Assembly: GCF_005405425.1 (NCBI RefSeq)
Contig: NZ_BJEA01000003.1
Coordinates: forward strand, 147,061-211,060
Source of the DNA: Lactiplantibacillus modestisalitolerans
GTDB lineage: Bacteria; Bacillota; Bacilli; Lactobacillales; Lactobacillaceae
Length of the DNA: 64,000 nucleotides
Direction: 5' to 3'
Below the pieces are notes generated by a model, which was given only the letters and a program-made list of their open reading frames with translations, searched no databases and was not told the DNA's origin. The position numbers and the translations under genes are program-made. Positions 43,061 to 52,102 of this stretch are shown piece by piece (positions within the stretch are counted from its first letter, which is position 1; each line of letters starts with the position of its first letter).

Positions 43061-43193
43061 GTTTAGTTACTGTCAAAACGAACACCAACCGCAATCAATT
43101 CAAAAAGTGCTTCGAGCTAGGCGTTCTTTTCGGAACGGATGGTCATTGGGATGATAGGCTATGGGTAATGACAATAAAATAGGAGGGGTCGGC

Positions 43194-43928
43194 ATGACAA
43201 AAACAGCCGTTTGCCTAGTGGATCATCAACGCCATTCCCTAATGGCCGGCATGCAATTAAACGAGTTAGACGGTCAGTTACAACGCGCTATCCAACGGGA
43301 TTATCCAACTTGTCATCCGCATAGTTTCATTTGTGGTGCCCACCTGGGGCAATACCGGATGGCCCAAATGGACCGCATGATCGCTAAGGATTATCAGGCC
43401 AACGATCAAATTAATGCTCAAATGACGAAGATCCGTGCCAAGCACCGTTACCAAACGGTGGACGTTAACCGCGAGCTTGAAAGCTCGTTAACCGTCGGCC
43501 AGCGGGTGGCGGATGCGGTTGCCCATTTTGGTGGTAGTTGGGCGTTTATTATTAGCTTTGTCGCGGTGATGCTTAGTTGGATGGTCCTCAACGTATTGCC
43601 AGTGGTCGCGCACCATTTTGATCCGTACCCCTTTATTTTATTGAACCTGTTTCTAAGTATGGTCGCAGCGATTCAAGTCCCCTTAATTATGATGAGTCAA
43701 AATCGGGCGGCGGAGTACGACCGCATGCAGGCGGCCAATGACTTTCGCGTTAACGCGAAATCGGAAGCCGAGATTCGGGTACTTCACGCGAAGGTTGACC
43801 ATTTAATTCAACAGGACGCCCCCAACTTGCTAGAAATTCAAAAATTGCAAACCCAAATGCTGGGGGAATTACAGGCTCAAGTTGATGCGCTCAAACGACC
43901 GCAGCGGATGCGGCGTCACCACCGTTAA
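43194..43928 (+). CDS. DUF1003 family membrane protein
   Basis: A 244-residue protein with two transmembrane helices (about 121-140, WAFIISFVAVMLSWMVLNV; about 152-172, FILLNLFLSMVAAIQVPLIMM). The second runs into MMSQNRAAEYDRMQAANDFRVN, the DUF1003 signature. The C-terminal 60 residues form a coiled coil. An N-terminal CxxH/HxxC-type stretch (CLVDHQRHSLM) may bind metal. Start at the ATG at 43194 behind AGGAGGGG. Family function is unknown. Convergent with the DUF368 gene, only 3 nt apart. Confidence 0.85.
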   Translation: MTKTAVCLVDHQRHSLMAGMQLNELDGQLQRAIQRDYPTCHPHSFICGAHLGQYRMAQMDRMIAKDYQANDQINAQMTKIRAKHRYQTVDVNRELESSLTVGQRVADAVAHFGGSWAFIISFVAVMLSWMVLNVLPVVAHHFDPYPFILLNLFLSMVAAIQVPLIMMSQNRAAEYDRMQAANDFRVNAKSEAEIRVLHAKVDHLIQQDAPNLLEIQKLQTQMLGELQAQVDALKRPQRMRRHHR

Positions 43929-43931
43929 ACC

Positions 43932-44789
43932 CTATTTATACTTGGTTTCTAAGGCACTCATCCAGTACCCGATTGCGATACCAATGACGGCGGCAAGCGC
44001 ACTTAGTAGGTAGGTGCTTAGCGTCGCCCCAGCGTAGGAGATGCTTTCCGCGGCGTAAGGATTCGGGACTAGGATTAAAATGGTACTAGCAGTAACGATC
44101 CCCAAAATAAAGTGGTAGACGCGTGAGTGGAAACGTTGTAGTAAATAGTCCATGGCTTTAGAAAATAGGGCCATGGCCAGAATGCCACCAATCATAATGG
44201 GGAGGTAAACGCCAACGATATCGAAATTCTTAAACCCGGTCAGCATTGGGGTGAAGAGACCTAAAATTAATAGTAAGTTCGAAGGGCTGAGTCCGGGAAC
44301 AAGTACGCCGAGTGCAATGAGTGCGCCGGCAACGATAAAGCCGCCGAAGTTTGCGGGTAAGGTTCCGAACAGTTCACTCATAAAGTAAAGGAGGCCGGCG
44401 CTAATAATAAAGGTTCCGCCAAACCAAAATAGGTCGATCCAGTCACGTGGTGTTTGACTACTAGCCGTTTTAGTAAGTGCCGGTAGGGTTCCAACGATGG
44501 CGCCCGCAAAGCCCCATAAAACAATTACTTGGGCGTGCGCCAGCAAGTATTCGAGCGGTGCGGATAGGAGCGCGATCCCAACGATGCCCCCCAGTCCAAC
44601 CGGGATAAAGTACGGAAAATCGCGTTTGAAATTTTGGCGGACGTGGGCCATGAAGTTAAGGAGACGTTCGTAGATTCCTAAAATTGCCGCTAAAACGCCC
44701 CCAGACACCCCCGGTAAAATGAAACCTAAGGCGATGATGACGCCCTTGATGAACCGGGCCCAGAAATGATCATTAGTCTTAGTTTGCAT
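43932..44789 (-). CDS. popT: DUF368 membrane protein, probable undecaprenyl phosphate translocase (PopT)
   Basis: A 285-residue protein with about eight transmembrane helices. The N-terminal FIKGVIIALGFILPGVSGGVLAAILGIYERLL and the internal repeat-like ALGVLVPGLSPSNLLLILGLF are the DUF368 hallmarks (PGVSGG / PGxSPS half-repeats). DUF368 proteins were recently identified as PopT, which recycles undecaprenyl phosphate across the membrane. That role fits with the mevalonate and teichoic acid genes in the window. A promoter and about 115 nt of leader precede it. Confidence 0.82.
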   Translation of the reverse strand: MQTKTNDHFWARFIKGVIIALGFILPGVSGGVLAAILGIYERLLNFMAHVRQNFKRDFPYFIPVGLGGIVGIALLSAPLEYLLAHAQVIVLWGFAGAIVGTLPALTKTASSQTPRDWIDLFWFGGTFIISAGLLYFMSELFGTLPANFGGFIVAGALIALGVLVPGLSPSNLLLILGLFTPMLTGFKNFDIVGVYLPIMIGGILAMALFSKAMDYLLQRFHSRVYHFILGIVTASTILILVPNPYAAESISYAGATLSTYLLSALAAVIGIAIGYWMSALETKYK

Positions 44790-44912
44790 AAGTAAGCTCC
44801 TTTGATTGGTTGCAGGGGTACGCGGGTAACGGCTGCGCCCTGCTGAAAGTACTTAAAGATACCAAATTGGGTGCAAAAAGGCAATCCTAATTTGGCTGTT
44901 CAACTGGCTTCT

Positions 44913-44941
44913 ATTATATGAAATCGGCGGGTGGTAAACAA
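44913..44941 (-). promoter_or_regulatory. promoter of the DUF368 gene
   Basis: On the minus strand TTGTTT (44941-44936), 17 nt, TATAAT (44918-44913). The remaining 340-nt divergent gap holds the permease leader (a TACAAT -10 candidate at 45016-45021 on the plus strand) and no gene. Confidence 0.65.
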
Positions 44942-45129
44942 GCTAACCATGGGGGTGAATACGTTTACTTATCCGCCGTGAGTTTCATTGGTATGCGGGA
45001 CCATTAGTTTTGTAGTACAATGTAATTTATTATCTTTTAGATAAGTATGCTCAATATATTAAAAGTCGATCAAACGTCCAGCCCTGAGCAGCTGACAAGT
45101 ACGATTGGTACAAGGAAAGTTGAGGTTTT

Positions 45130-46479
45130 ATGGAAAATCAGCAGTTGGCCCGTAAATTGAAGCGTCGCCACGTGCAGATGATTGCACTTGGTGGTGCAAT
45201 CGGAACGGGACTATTTTTAGGATCGGGAGCCGCCATTCAACAGGCGGGACCGTCCATTTTATTAGCGTACGCGGTGGGGGGCTTCTTTTGCTACCTCATG
45301 ATGCGTGCGTTGGGGGAACTCCTCCTTTCAAACACAAAATTACATTCCTTTTTGGAATTTATTAATTTATATTTAGGTAAAAAATTTGAATTTGCCATTG
45401 GTTGGACTTACTGGTTGTGTTGGATCAGTTTGGCCATGGCTGATTTAACGGCCAGTGGGATTTATATTCGTTACTGGTTCCCGTGGATTCCACAGTGGGT
45501 CACCCCGTTAATTATTATTTTAATTCTCCTCATTTTTAATTTGTTATCAGTGAGTGCGTTTGGTGAATTAGAATACTGGTTCTCGATGATTAAGGTCGTT
45601 GCCATTATTGCACTGATTGTGACGGGCGCGATTTTAATTGGCTCGTCAGCCCACGTTGGCGGTCAGGCGGTGACGGTAACGAACCTAGTCAGCCACGGTG
45701 GCTTTTTCCCTAAGGGGCTGAGCGGGTTCTTAACGTCGTTTTCACTCGTTATTTTTGCCTTTACTGGGATTGAAATGGTTGGAATCACCGCTGGTGAAGC
45801 GGAGAATCCTCAGAAAGAATTACCACGGGCCATTAATAGCTTGCCGATTCGAATCTCATTCTTCTATGTCGGGGCGCTATTCGTCATTATGGCAATTTAC
45901 CCCTGGGATCAAATTACGACGAGTCAATCCCCGTTTGTGCAGGTCTTTAGCGATATCGGGGTTAAAGCGGCCGCCTCAATTATTAACTTTGTCGTGCTGA
46001 CCGCTGCTTTATCGGCATGTAATAGTGCCATTTTCAGTACGAGTCGCACCCTGTTCACGCTGGCCCACGGCAAAAATGCGCCCAAGTGGATGGGGACCGT
46101 TAACCGGTATAACGTACCGGCCCGGGCATTGGCCTTCTCATCGCTCATTTTATTAGTAATCGTTGTTTTAAACTACGTGATTCCAAGTACTGTTTTCACG
46201 CTGATTTCCAACGTAGCGACCACGAACTTCATCATTGTCTGGTGTTCATTGCTAGTTTGCCATTACGTTTATAAGCGAACGGCGGCTAGTCGGGATAACC
46301 CGTTTAAGTTACCCTTATTCCCAGTCTCAAACATTGCAACCTTGGTCTTCTTCGTTGCGGTTACGGTCATCTTGTGCTTTGACACCGTCAACCGGTGGGC
46401 CGTGATTGGTTCGGTTGTTTGGTTCGTTGCGTTACTAGCCATTGAAACGGTGATGCGCCGACGGATGTCGACAAATTAG
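45130..46479 (+). CDS. amino acid permease (APC superfamily, AAT family)
   Basis: A 449-residue permease with about 12 transmembrane helices. The first, RHVQMIALGGAIGTGLFLGSGAAI (residues 13-36), is the substrate-binding GAIGTGLFLG signature of the AAT family, and FAFTGIEMVGITAGEAENP lies near residue 217. Proton-coupled uptake of an amino acid is likely; the specific one is not visible. A leader of about 110 nt is predicted from the TACAAT -10; I did not find T-box features in it. Terminator follows. Confidence 0.9.
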   Translation: MENQQLARKLKRRHVQMIALGGAIGTGLFLGSGAAIQQAGPSILLAYAVGGFFCYLMMRALGELLLSNTKLHSFLEFINLYLGKKFEFAIGWTYWLCWISLAMADLTASGIYIRYWFPWIPQWVTPLIIILILLIFNLLSVSAFGELEYWFSMIKVVAIIALIVTGAILIGSSAHVGGQAVTVTNLVSHGGFFPKGLSGFLTSFSLVIFAFTGIEMVGITAGEAENPQKELPRAINSLPIRISFFYVGALFVIMAIYPWDQITTSQSPFVQVFSDIGVKAAASIINFVVLTAALSACNSAIFSTSRTLFTLAHGKNAPKWMGTVNRYNVPARALAFSSLILLVIVVLNYVIPSTVFTLISNVATTNFIIVWCSLLVCHYVYKRTAASRDNPFKLPLFPVSNIATLVFFVAVTVILCFDTVNRWAVIGSVVWFVALLAIETVMRRRMSTN

Positions 46480-46486
46480 ATGAATT

Positions 46487-46526
46487 AAAAAATAGGTGCC
46501 GCAAAGTTGCGGGCACCTATTTTTTA
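46487..46526 (+). terminator. terminator between permease gene and convergent small gene
   Basis: AAAAAATAGGTGCCGC pairs with GCGGGCACCTATTTTTT (16 bp with one bulge), bidirectional in composition. Confidence 0.9.
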
Positions 46527-46534
46527 GGCTCAAA

Positions 46535-46879
46535 TTAAACGTGGTTGGCGGTTTTAAGCTGCTTTTCAAGCGCCTGGGTCGATTTAAGCAGGATCGTTTG
46601 ATCACTGATAGCAATCACTTGGTGATGCGCTAGAAGGGCTGTTGTTAGGGCTTGATAAACGCTGTCAGCGACGACCCACCAAGTTGTTGAATCGTCGTTA
46701 CGGGCGTTCAGTAAGTCGTAGCCGTTGCTTTGATCAACGTAGACCTGAAAACCAATGCCCAGCCGCGCCTGTAATCGTTTTGCGTAACGTTGATACAGGG
46801 CCTGGTTTGCGGTGGCGTTCGTCGTAGGACCGATAATTCGATTGGCTAGTTGCAGGTTTGGTACTAACCGAATTTGCAT
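46535..46879 (-). CDS. hypothetical 114-residue protein
   Basis: A small soluble protein with a strong AAGGAGG site 8 nt before its ATG. It begins MQIRLVPNLQLANRI and has a mixed alpha/beta pattern (GIGFQVYVDQSNGYDLL, DSTTWWVVADSVYQAL). No family recognised and no catalytic motif. It may be cotranscribed after lctP. Confidence 0.6.
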   Translation of the reverse strand: MQIRLVPNLQLANRIIGPTTNATANQALYQRYAKRLQARLGIGFQVYVDQSNGYDLLNARNDDSTTWWVVADSVYQALTTALLAHHQVIAISDQTILLKSTQALEKQLKTANHV

Positions 46880-46947
46880 GGATGGGCACCTCCTTGGATT
46901 AATTGTAAGTCAGCTGAGTAGCCTTGTAAATATTAGCCAGGGGGCGG

Positions 46948-48540
46948 TTAAAGCAACTGACCCAGAATCGTTGCGGTGATGCCAACGAGGACCGCGTAGC
47001 CGAGTGCCGGGAGGGCCGTTTTTCGGAGGATGGCGCCTTCTTGTCCATTTAACCCGACGACCGAACTGACGGCGACGATGTTATGGACACAAATCATGTT
47101 GCCAGCGGCCGCCCCGATTAACTGGGCGGCTAACACTAAGTTTTCGTTGAGCTGCCCGGTTAACGAAATGTCTGCTTGAATTTGGGCAAAGGTTAGAGTG
47201 GAGACGGTCGTGCTTCCCGTAACAAACGCCCCGAGTTGGCCTAAAAATGGGGCCATGAATAGCCAAACGGGCGCTAAGCCGCTGGCAATGAAAGTAGCAA
47301 TGTACATGGGCATACTGGGTAACTGAGCCTGGTTAGTACCCGAGTTCGTGAAGACTTGGACCATGATTAAGGTCACAATGAGTGCGATAGCGGTTGCGCC
47401 CATGGAACGACTAACTTTAAGCACGACCGGTCCCAGCGGCTTGAGTGAGCGGGCCTGCACGAGTAAGCCGACGATGGCGGCCAGCAGTAACATGGTGCCG
47501 GGAGAATATAAAATTTCCCAGTCTGAATTAATGGCTTGTAGTCCTAAAATATGGTTCCAAGATAAGTCTAGTGATTGAGTCAGCAGGTGTTTCAGTGGCC
47601 GAACAGTTCGACTGAGTAATAGGAGCGCGACTACGAGAAGGTAGGGTAACCAAGCTTTAAAAAGCGATAACGGCGCGATAGTTGGCGCGCTTGTTGCGGG
47701 TACGGACTGGGGATGCGCGACCTGCCAGTTGGCATTGGGTGGCATTAGCCAGTGTTGACGGATGCTCACAATCGCCACGATGAGGGTTCCTAAGGGGGCG
47801 ATAATGGAAACAAATTCGTACCCGATTAGCCAGGCACTGAGGAGGGCCAGCCCGCTATAAGTGAACCCAATCAGAACCGCCCACGGCAGAGTTGCCAGCC
47901 ACTGCTGAAATCGGCGGTGCTTAGGGCCAAACCATAGGACCAGCAAGGCAATCAGCGTCGCCGGCATCAGCATTCCGACCAGTAAGTCGAGCTGCGTAAC
48001 GCGTAACCCAATTAAATTGAGCGTTGCGACCTTCGCGGTAACGTTGCTTAGACCCACGGTTAAGGGGGTTCCCACGGCGCCAAACGCAGCGGGAGTTGAG
48101 TCGGCCACGAGGGCTAAAATAACGGCGGCCATTGCCGGAAAACCCAACGCAATGAGTAACGGAGCGGTGACCATTGCGGGTGTTCCAAAGCCAGACACGC
48201 CTTCAATCAAGCCGCCAAAGAGGAAGGCGACAAGTACCGTTTGGAGGCGCATGTCGGTTGAGAGCGCCTGAAAGCCCTGATTGATTCGTTGAATTGCCCC
48301 CGTTGCGCGTAAACAGTTGAGCAGCAGTAAGGCGCCAAAGAGAATCCATAAAATTGGGAGCGCCTTGTGGAGGGCTTGTAAAATCGAGGCACTAATTATC
48401 AGTGGCGACAGGTGCCAAAACCAGTAACCGGTTAAAATGACGACGATTGCGCTTAAACTCATGCCTTTCGTAGCGGAAAGGTTTAAACCACCTAATAGTA
48501 ATAACGGTAATAAAATTGCGGCGGATGCGACTAAGATCAT
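46948..48540 (-). CDS. lctP: L-lactate permease, LctP family
   Basis: A 530-residue permease with about 13 transmembrane helices. FLFGGLIEGVSGFGTPAMVTAPLL near residue 110 and TPAAFGAVGTPLTVGLSNV near 155 are conserved in LctP/LldP/GlcA carriers, and the C-terminal GAAAGNMICVHNIVAVSSVVGLNGQEG is the family end. It exchanges lactate or glycolate with protons. AAAGGGAG precedes the ATG. An MFS-like gene lies 27 nt upstream and is likely cotranscribed. Confidence 0.92.
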   Translation of the reverse strand: MILVASAAILLPLLLLGGLNLSATKGMSLSAIVVILTGYWFWHLSPLIISASILQALHKALPILWILFGALLLLNCLRATGAIQRINQGFQALSTDMRLQTVLVAFLFGGLIEGVSGFGTPAMVTAPLLIALGFPAMAAVILALVADSTPAAFGAVGTPLTVGLSNVTAKVATLNLIGLRVTQLDLLVGMLMPATLIALLVLWFGPKHRRFQQWLATLPWAVLIGFTYSGLALLSAWLIGYEFVSIIAPLGTLIVAIVSIRQHWLMPPNANWQVAHPQSVPATSAPTIAPLSLFKAWLPYLLVVALLLLSRTVRPLKHLLTQSLDLSWNHILGLQAINSDWEILYSPGTMLLLAAIVGLLVQARSLKPLGPVVLKVSRSMGATAIALIVTLIMVQVFTNSGTNQAQLPSMPMYIATFIASGLAPVWLFMAPFLGQLGAFVTGSTTVSTLTFAQIQADISLTGQLNENLVLAAQLIGAAAGNMICVHNIVAVSSVVGLNGQEGAILRKTALPALGYAVLVGITATILGQLL

Positions 48541-48567
48541 GGGTCCCCAACTCCCTTTCTAAATAGC

Positions 48568-49908
48568 CTATTTGGTTGAACGTTGACTAGCGAGTGTCAT
48601 GAGTGTAATGACCAGTGATAAGCCGACTAGTGGCCAAGCTAACCCCATTTGATAGGTCGTTGCGTGGGCCATAGACGTTGGACTAAAGAAGCGTAGTAAC
48701 TGCAAATGCTGAAGCTTGCTAACGGTGGTCAGTAGGCCAAAGAAGCATAGTTGACAAAGTAAGCCGCCGTACATGGAAAAACGGTACTTATGAATGATGG
48801 CGAGGTCCGGATCATCCTTTTCGGCGGCGTAAACGCTATCGTTAATTGCTGGGTTTTCGAAGCCGATGTAACAGGCAATCAAGAAGAGCCCCAGGCCGTA
48901 CAGTATTGGCTGGATGGTCAGAATTAGCACGTGACCAACAAGGAGAACGATTTGCGCTAACCGGGTGGCCTGATCATCATGGTGATGGGCTAAGCGTTGT
49001 AGTAAGGGGCGTCCGCCTTCGAACCCTAATAAGTAGAGGGCAAAGACCAAGTACATTCCCTTATTGCCATACACAAAGTAAGCCAAAAAGCTGTTAACAA
49101 GGAGGATGAGACTAAGCAAAAAGCCACGGTTAACTAAGCGCAGTTTATTTAGCGTAATGGCGTGCCAGTCCGCCATGATTTCTAAGGTTAACAGGCCAAT
49201 CGCAACAACGATGATGCCCAAAACGTACGGCAGGGCAATGTCAATGCTGACTTTCCGGAGGAGCGTTAATAACCCTAGGGCGGTAAAGAACAGAATGAAA
49301 ACCAGGATGCGCCAAGCTTTAACTGGTTGGCGCTTGGCCGGTTGATGTTCGGCATAGAAGGCCAGTGCGAATTGATCGAGTAATTTGCCTGCCGGAAGCG
49401 CCGTGATGAAGAGAACGGCCAGAATAATGAACGTTAAGCGGTATTGTAGATCAAGCCAGAAGTCAATCCCGAACAGCAAGCCGAGTCCAAGAAAAATCAA
49501 CCAATAGAATTGCTTTAATTTGAAATCCGTACTATTTGAAAGGTGTAGTTTGATGGTTAGGTAGTACGGCCAAATGTTGGCTGAAGTGTAGCCTAAACAA
49601 ATGGCGGCGATGATAACGACCGGGAGCACGCTAGTGAAGCTAAAGAGTAGGCTCCCCAAAACGCCAAGCCAAAGGCAGAGCAACAGGTAGCGGCTGGCTC
49701 TTAAATTCAGGTGTTTTGTCCAGAACACGCTGGCTGCGCGTGCTACGTAAAAGACGACGATAGCCACTAGGTAGTTGGTTTGCTGCGTTTGTTGGTACTT
49801 AAAAAGTAATAGGACGTAGGGTAAGACGACGCCCACGTTTGCAAGAAAATTAAGGGTCGCAACTGAAAAGTCGAGACTTGAATCATGTAATTTGTTCAAC
49901 GTATTCAC
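48568..49908 (-). CDS. MFS-like 12-helix membrane protein
   Basis: A 446-residue polytopic protein with twelve hydrophobic segments and small basic loops, MFS-like in outline (VLPYVLLLFKYQQTQQTNYLVAIVVFY; a central cytoplasmic loop after residue 190). The normal MFS loop-2/3 motif G...DR.GR is not clear, so substrate is unknown. Start is a GTG with weak RBS (GAAATGG). It is the first gene of a pair with lctP, so a role in organic-acid traffic is possible but unproven. The upstream gap of 464 nt includes a LexA-like promoter facing away. Confidence 0.7.
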   Translation of the reverse strand: MNTLNKLHDSSLDFSVATLNFLANVGVVLPYVLLLFKYQQTQQTNYLVAIVVFYVARAASVFWTKHLNLRASRYLLLCLWLGVLGSLLFSFTSVLPVVIIAAICLGYTSANIWPYYLTIKLHLSNSTDFKLKQFYWLIFLGLGLLFGIDFWLDLQYRLTFIILAVLFITALPAGKLLDQFALAFYAEHQPAKRQPVKAWRILVFILFFTALGLLTLLRKVSIDIALPYVLGIIVVAIGLLTLEIMADWHAITLNKLRLVNRGFLLSLILLVNSFLAYFVYGNKGMYLVFALYLLGFEGGRPLLQRLAHHHDDQATRLAQIVLLVGHVLILTIQPILYGLGLFLIACYIGFENPAINDSVYAAEKDDPDLAIIHKYRFSMYGGLLCQLCFFGLLTTVSKLQHLQLLRFFSPTSMAHATTYQMGLAWPLVGLSLVITLMTLASQRSTK

Positions 49909-50017
49909 ACACCATTTCGTTAATTTGCTAACGTTAAGTATAGCAACTTACGGATGGAAATGCTGGCAAAGTGAAGCGGTGAGTGGCGAGGTTTAAATTG
50001 GTTGACGGCGAAGTAGC

Positions 50018-50046
50018 TTGCAATTTTGAACATATGTTCGTATAAT
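50018..50046 (+). promoter_or_regulatory. promoter with embedded LexA (SOS) box
   Basis: TTGCAA (50018-50023) and TATAAT (50041-50046) have 17-nt spacing. Within the spacer is GAACATATGTTC (50028-50039), a perfect palindrome fitting the Gram-positive LexA consensus GAAC-N4-GTTC. Repressor binding there would block the promoter. Transcription would start near 50053 toward tarIJKL; the next large gene is 320 nt on, and only a 13-codon frame with an RBS (ATG at 50107) lies before the hairpin at 50247. Confidence 0.7.
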
Positions 50047-50246
50047 GAAATTACGCTTTTAATTTTGAAAAAGTCATTAGAACCGCCGGCCTAAAGTGGA
50101 GGCGGAATGGGGAAGTTTGAACGGATGTGCGTATTTCACCAATATTAATTGTAAAGTGTTACTTTAACTTAAGTTCATCCAAAAATCACTCCCAGCAACC
50201 AGCTTATTCCGATAGCTGCAAACATTCATCATAATTAGACCTCATT

Positions 50247-50285
50247 ATCATCAGATTTCCGCACTTAAATCTGATGATTTTTACT
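50247..50285 (+). terminator. terminator/attenuator in the tarI leader
   Basis: ATCATCAGATTT (50247-50258) pairs exactly with AAATCTGATGAT (50267-50278), followed by TTTT and more T. It would end a transcript of about 235 nt from the LexA-type promoter, 88 nt ahead of tarI. Either it terminates a short RNA, or it attenuates the tar operon. Confidence 0.8.
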
Positions 50286-50372
50286 TTTTAGTCACATTTC
50301 AATCATTTTTACCGGCTAAACTCGATTTAACAATTAAGTTCACGACGAACCGACGAATGGAGTAATGCCAAT

Positions 50373-51074
50373 ATGATCTACGCACAAATTTTAGCTGGTG
50401 GTAAGGGAACCCGAATGGGAAACGTTCCGATGCCTAAGCAATTCTTAACTTTAGCTGGAAAGCCAATCTTAATTCATACCGTTGAGAAGTTCGTTCTTGA
50501 AAGTCGCTTTGATGCTATTTTGGTTGTTTGCCCGGCCGATTGGTTGAGCCACACGCAAGAAATTATTCGTAAATATATTTCGGATCAACGGGTTCACGTT
50601 GTCACTGGTGGTAACGAACGAAATGAAACACTGATGAAAGGAATTAATTACTTGCAGCAACATTACCCGCGTCACGATGACGACGTTATTATCACGCATG
50701 ACGCCGTCCGGCCATTCATTACCCAACGAATTATCAATGATAATATCGAAGCAGCTTTAGTACATCCGGCGGTTGACACCGTGGTAGCAGCGATTGATAC
50801 GATTGTTCAGGGTACCGATGACCAAGCCAGTGCAATTCCCGTTCGGGCCAATATGTATCAGGGACAGACTCCCCAAAGCTTCAACATTAAAGCACTCGTT
50901 ACGGCCTATCAAAAATTAACGGCGTCCCAAAAGGCCAGTTTATCCGATTCATGTAAAATTTGTTTATTAGCTGGTCAACCCGTCACGCTGGTTCGGGGCG
51001 AAAGCTTCAACTTCAAAATCACGACGCCCTATGATTTACGGGTTGCTTCGGCCCTAGTAGAAAAGAGGGACTAG
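50373..51074 (+). CDS. tarI: D-ribitol-5-phosphate cytidylyltransferase
   Basis: TarI makes CDP-ribitol from CTP and ribitol 5-phosphate for wall teichoic acid. The 233-residue protein is of the IspD/TarI family: AQILAGGKGTRMGNVPMPKQF (CTP-binding, residues 4-24), a central THDAVRPFI near residue 110, and YQGQTPQSFNIKAL near 167. The nearby tarJ, tarK and tarL fix its role as TarI rather than IspD, and the mevalonate pathway makes an IspD unnecessary. tarJ starts 2 nt after its stop. Confidence 0.93.
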   Translation: MIYAQILAGGKGTRMGNVPMPKQFLTLAGKPILIHTVEKFVLESRFDAILVVCPADWLSHTQEIIRKYISDQRVHVVTGGNERNETLMKGINYLQQHYPRHDDDVIITHDAVRPFITQRIINDNIEAALVHPAVDTVVAAIDTIVQGTDDQASAIPVRANMYQGQTPQSFNIKALVTAYQKLTASQKASLSDSCKICLLAGQPVTLVRGESFNFKITTPYDLRVASALVEKRD

Positions 51075-51076
51075 CC

Positions 51077-52102
51077 ATGCTAAATCAAGTTTATCGACTG
51101 GTTGCTGCCCGTCAGTTTGAGGTGCAAACCGTTGCGGAAACGGTGACGGCCAATGACGTTGTTGTCCGACCGCGTTACTTGTCCGTTTGTCACGCGGATA
51201 CCCGCTATTTTACCGGCCAACGTGCCCAGGCCGTGTTACGAAAAAAGTTACCAATGGCGCTGATTCACGAGGGCGTTGCGGAGGTCGTCTTTGATCCGCA
51301 AGGGCAGCTCAAGCCTGGAACGCTGGTGACCATGATTCCAAATACGCCGGTAGCCCATGATCCAATTATTAAGGAAAACTATTTACCGACCTCTAAGTTT
51401 CGGTCTAGCGGTTACGACGGCTTTATGCAGGAATTTATTTGCCTTCACCGCGACCGGATATTGCCAGTGCCACGGGAAATCAACGTTGAAGTTGCCGCTT
51501 TTATCGAAATGGTTTCCGTTGGGGTTCACGGGTTAACACAGTTACAACGTACTATGGACGCTGACCAAGAAGTGATGGGTATTTGGGGCGATGGTAATCT
51601 AGGGTACATCACTGCTACCCTTGTTAAACAACTATTCCCTGATAGTCGGTTAATTGTGTTTGGCCGGCATCAGTCTAAATTAAACTACTTTTCTTTTGCA
51701 GACCAAACGTACGTTGTTGACCACTTACCAGAGAAATTAAAAGTTAGCCAGGCAATTGAATGTACCGGTGGTCGCGGTAGTGAGCAAGCAATTGATCAAA
51801 TCATTCATCATATTAAACCAATGGGAACGATTATTTTGATGGGGGTTTCTGAAGAGCCTGTGGATATTGATACGCGAACCGCGTTGGCCGAAGGACTGAC
51901 GTTTCGCGGTGTCAGCCGAAGTGGTCGCGAAGACTTTGAACGGGCCCTTCAAATTTTAAAAGCTAGTCCGGTTACGCGGGAACGCCTCCAAAATTTAGTT
52001 GGGTTAAAACGCCAAGTACGATCGGTAAAAGACATGCGAACTTTTTTTGAAGCCGCACTAACCAATTATTGGGGTAAGGCGGTGATGGAATGGGACGTCT
52101 AA
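51077..52102 (+). CDS. tarJ: ribulose-5-phosphate reductase (TarJ)
   Basis: TarJ reduces ribulose 5-phosphate to ribitol 5-phosphate with NADPH, supplying TarI. The 341-residue zinc-type alcohol-dehydrogenase-like protein has the PRYLSVCHADTRYF segment with Cys as zinc ligand near residue 37, and a Rossmann domain with MGIWGDGNLGYITATL near residue 168. C-terminal RQVRSVKDMRTFFEAALTNYWGKAVMEW is family-typical. It overlaps the tarK start by 13 nt. Confidence 0.92.
   Translation: MLNQVYRLVAARQFEVQTVAETVTANDVVVRPRYLSVCHADTRYFTGQRAQAVLRKKLPMALIHEGVAEVVFDPQGQLKPGTLVTMIPNTPVAHDPIIKENYLPTSKFRSSGYDGFMQEFICLHRDRILPVPREINVEVAAFIEMVSVGVHGLTQLQRTMDADQEVMGIWGDGNLGYITATLVKQLFPDSRLIVFGRHQSKLNYFSFADQTYVVDHLPEKLKVSQAIECTGGRGSEQAIDQIIHHIKPMGTIILMGVSEEPVDIDTRTALAEGLTFRGVSRSGREDFERALQILKASPVTRERLQNLVGLKRQVRSVKDMRTFFEAALTNYWGKAVMEWDV

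Noticed and set aside
44934..44967. GTAAAC and GTTTAC upstream of the DUF368 gene as a third set of the regulator motif.
   Set aside because: Spacing of 22 nt between half-sites differs from the other sites, and a 6-mer is expected many times by chance in 64 kb.
44790..45129. Looked for a T-box or riboswitch ahead of the amino acid permease.
   Set aside because: No T-box core, no specifier-type stem and no terminator near the start; only weak hairpins.
46535..46879. A toxin-antitoxin partner call for the 114-residue protein.
   Set aside because: There is no second small gene next to it and no recognisable toxin or antitoxin motif.
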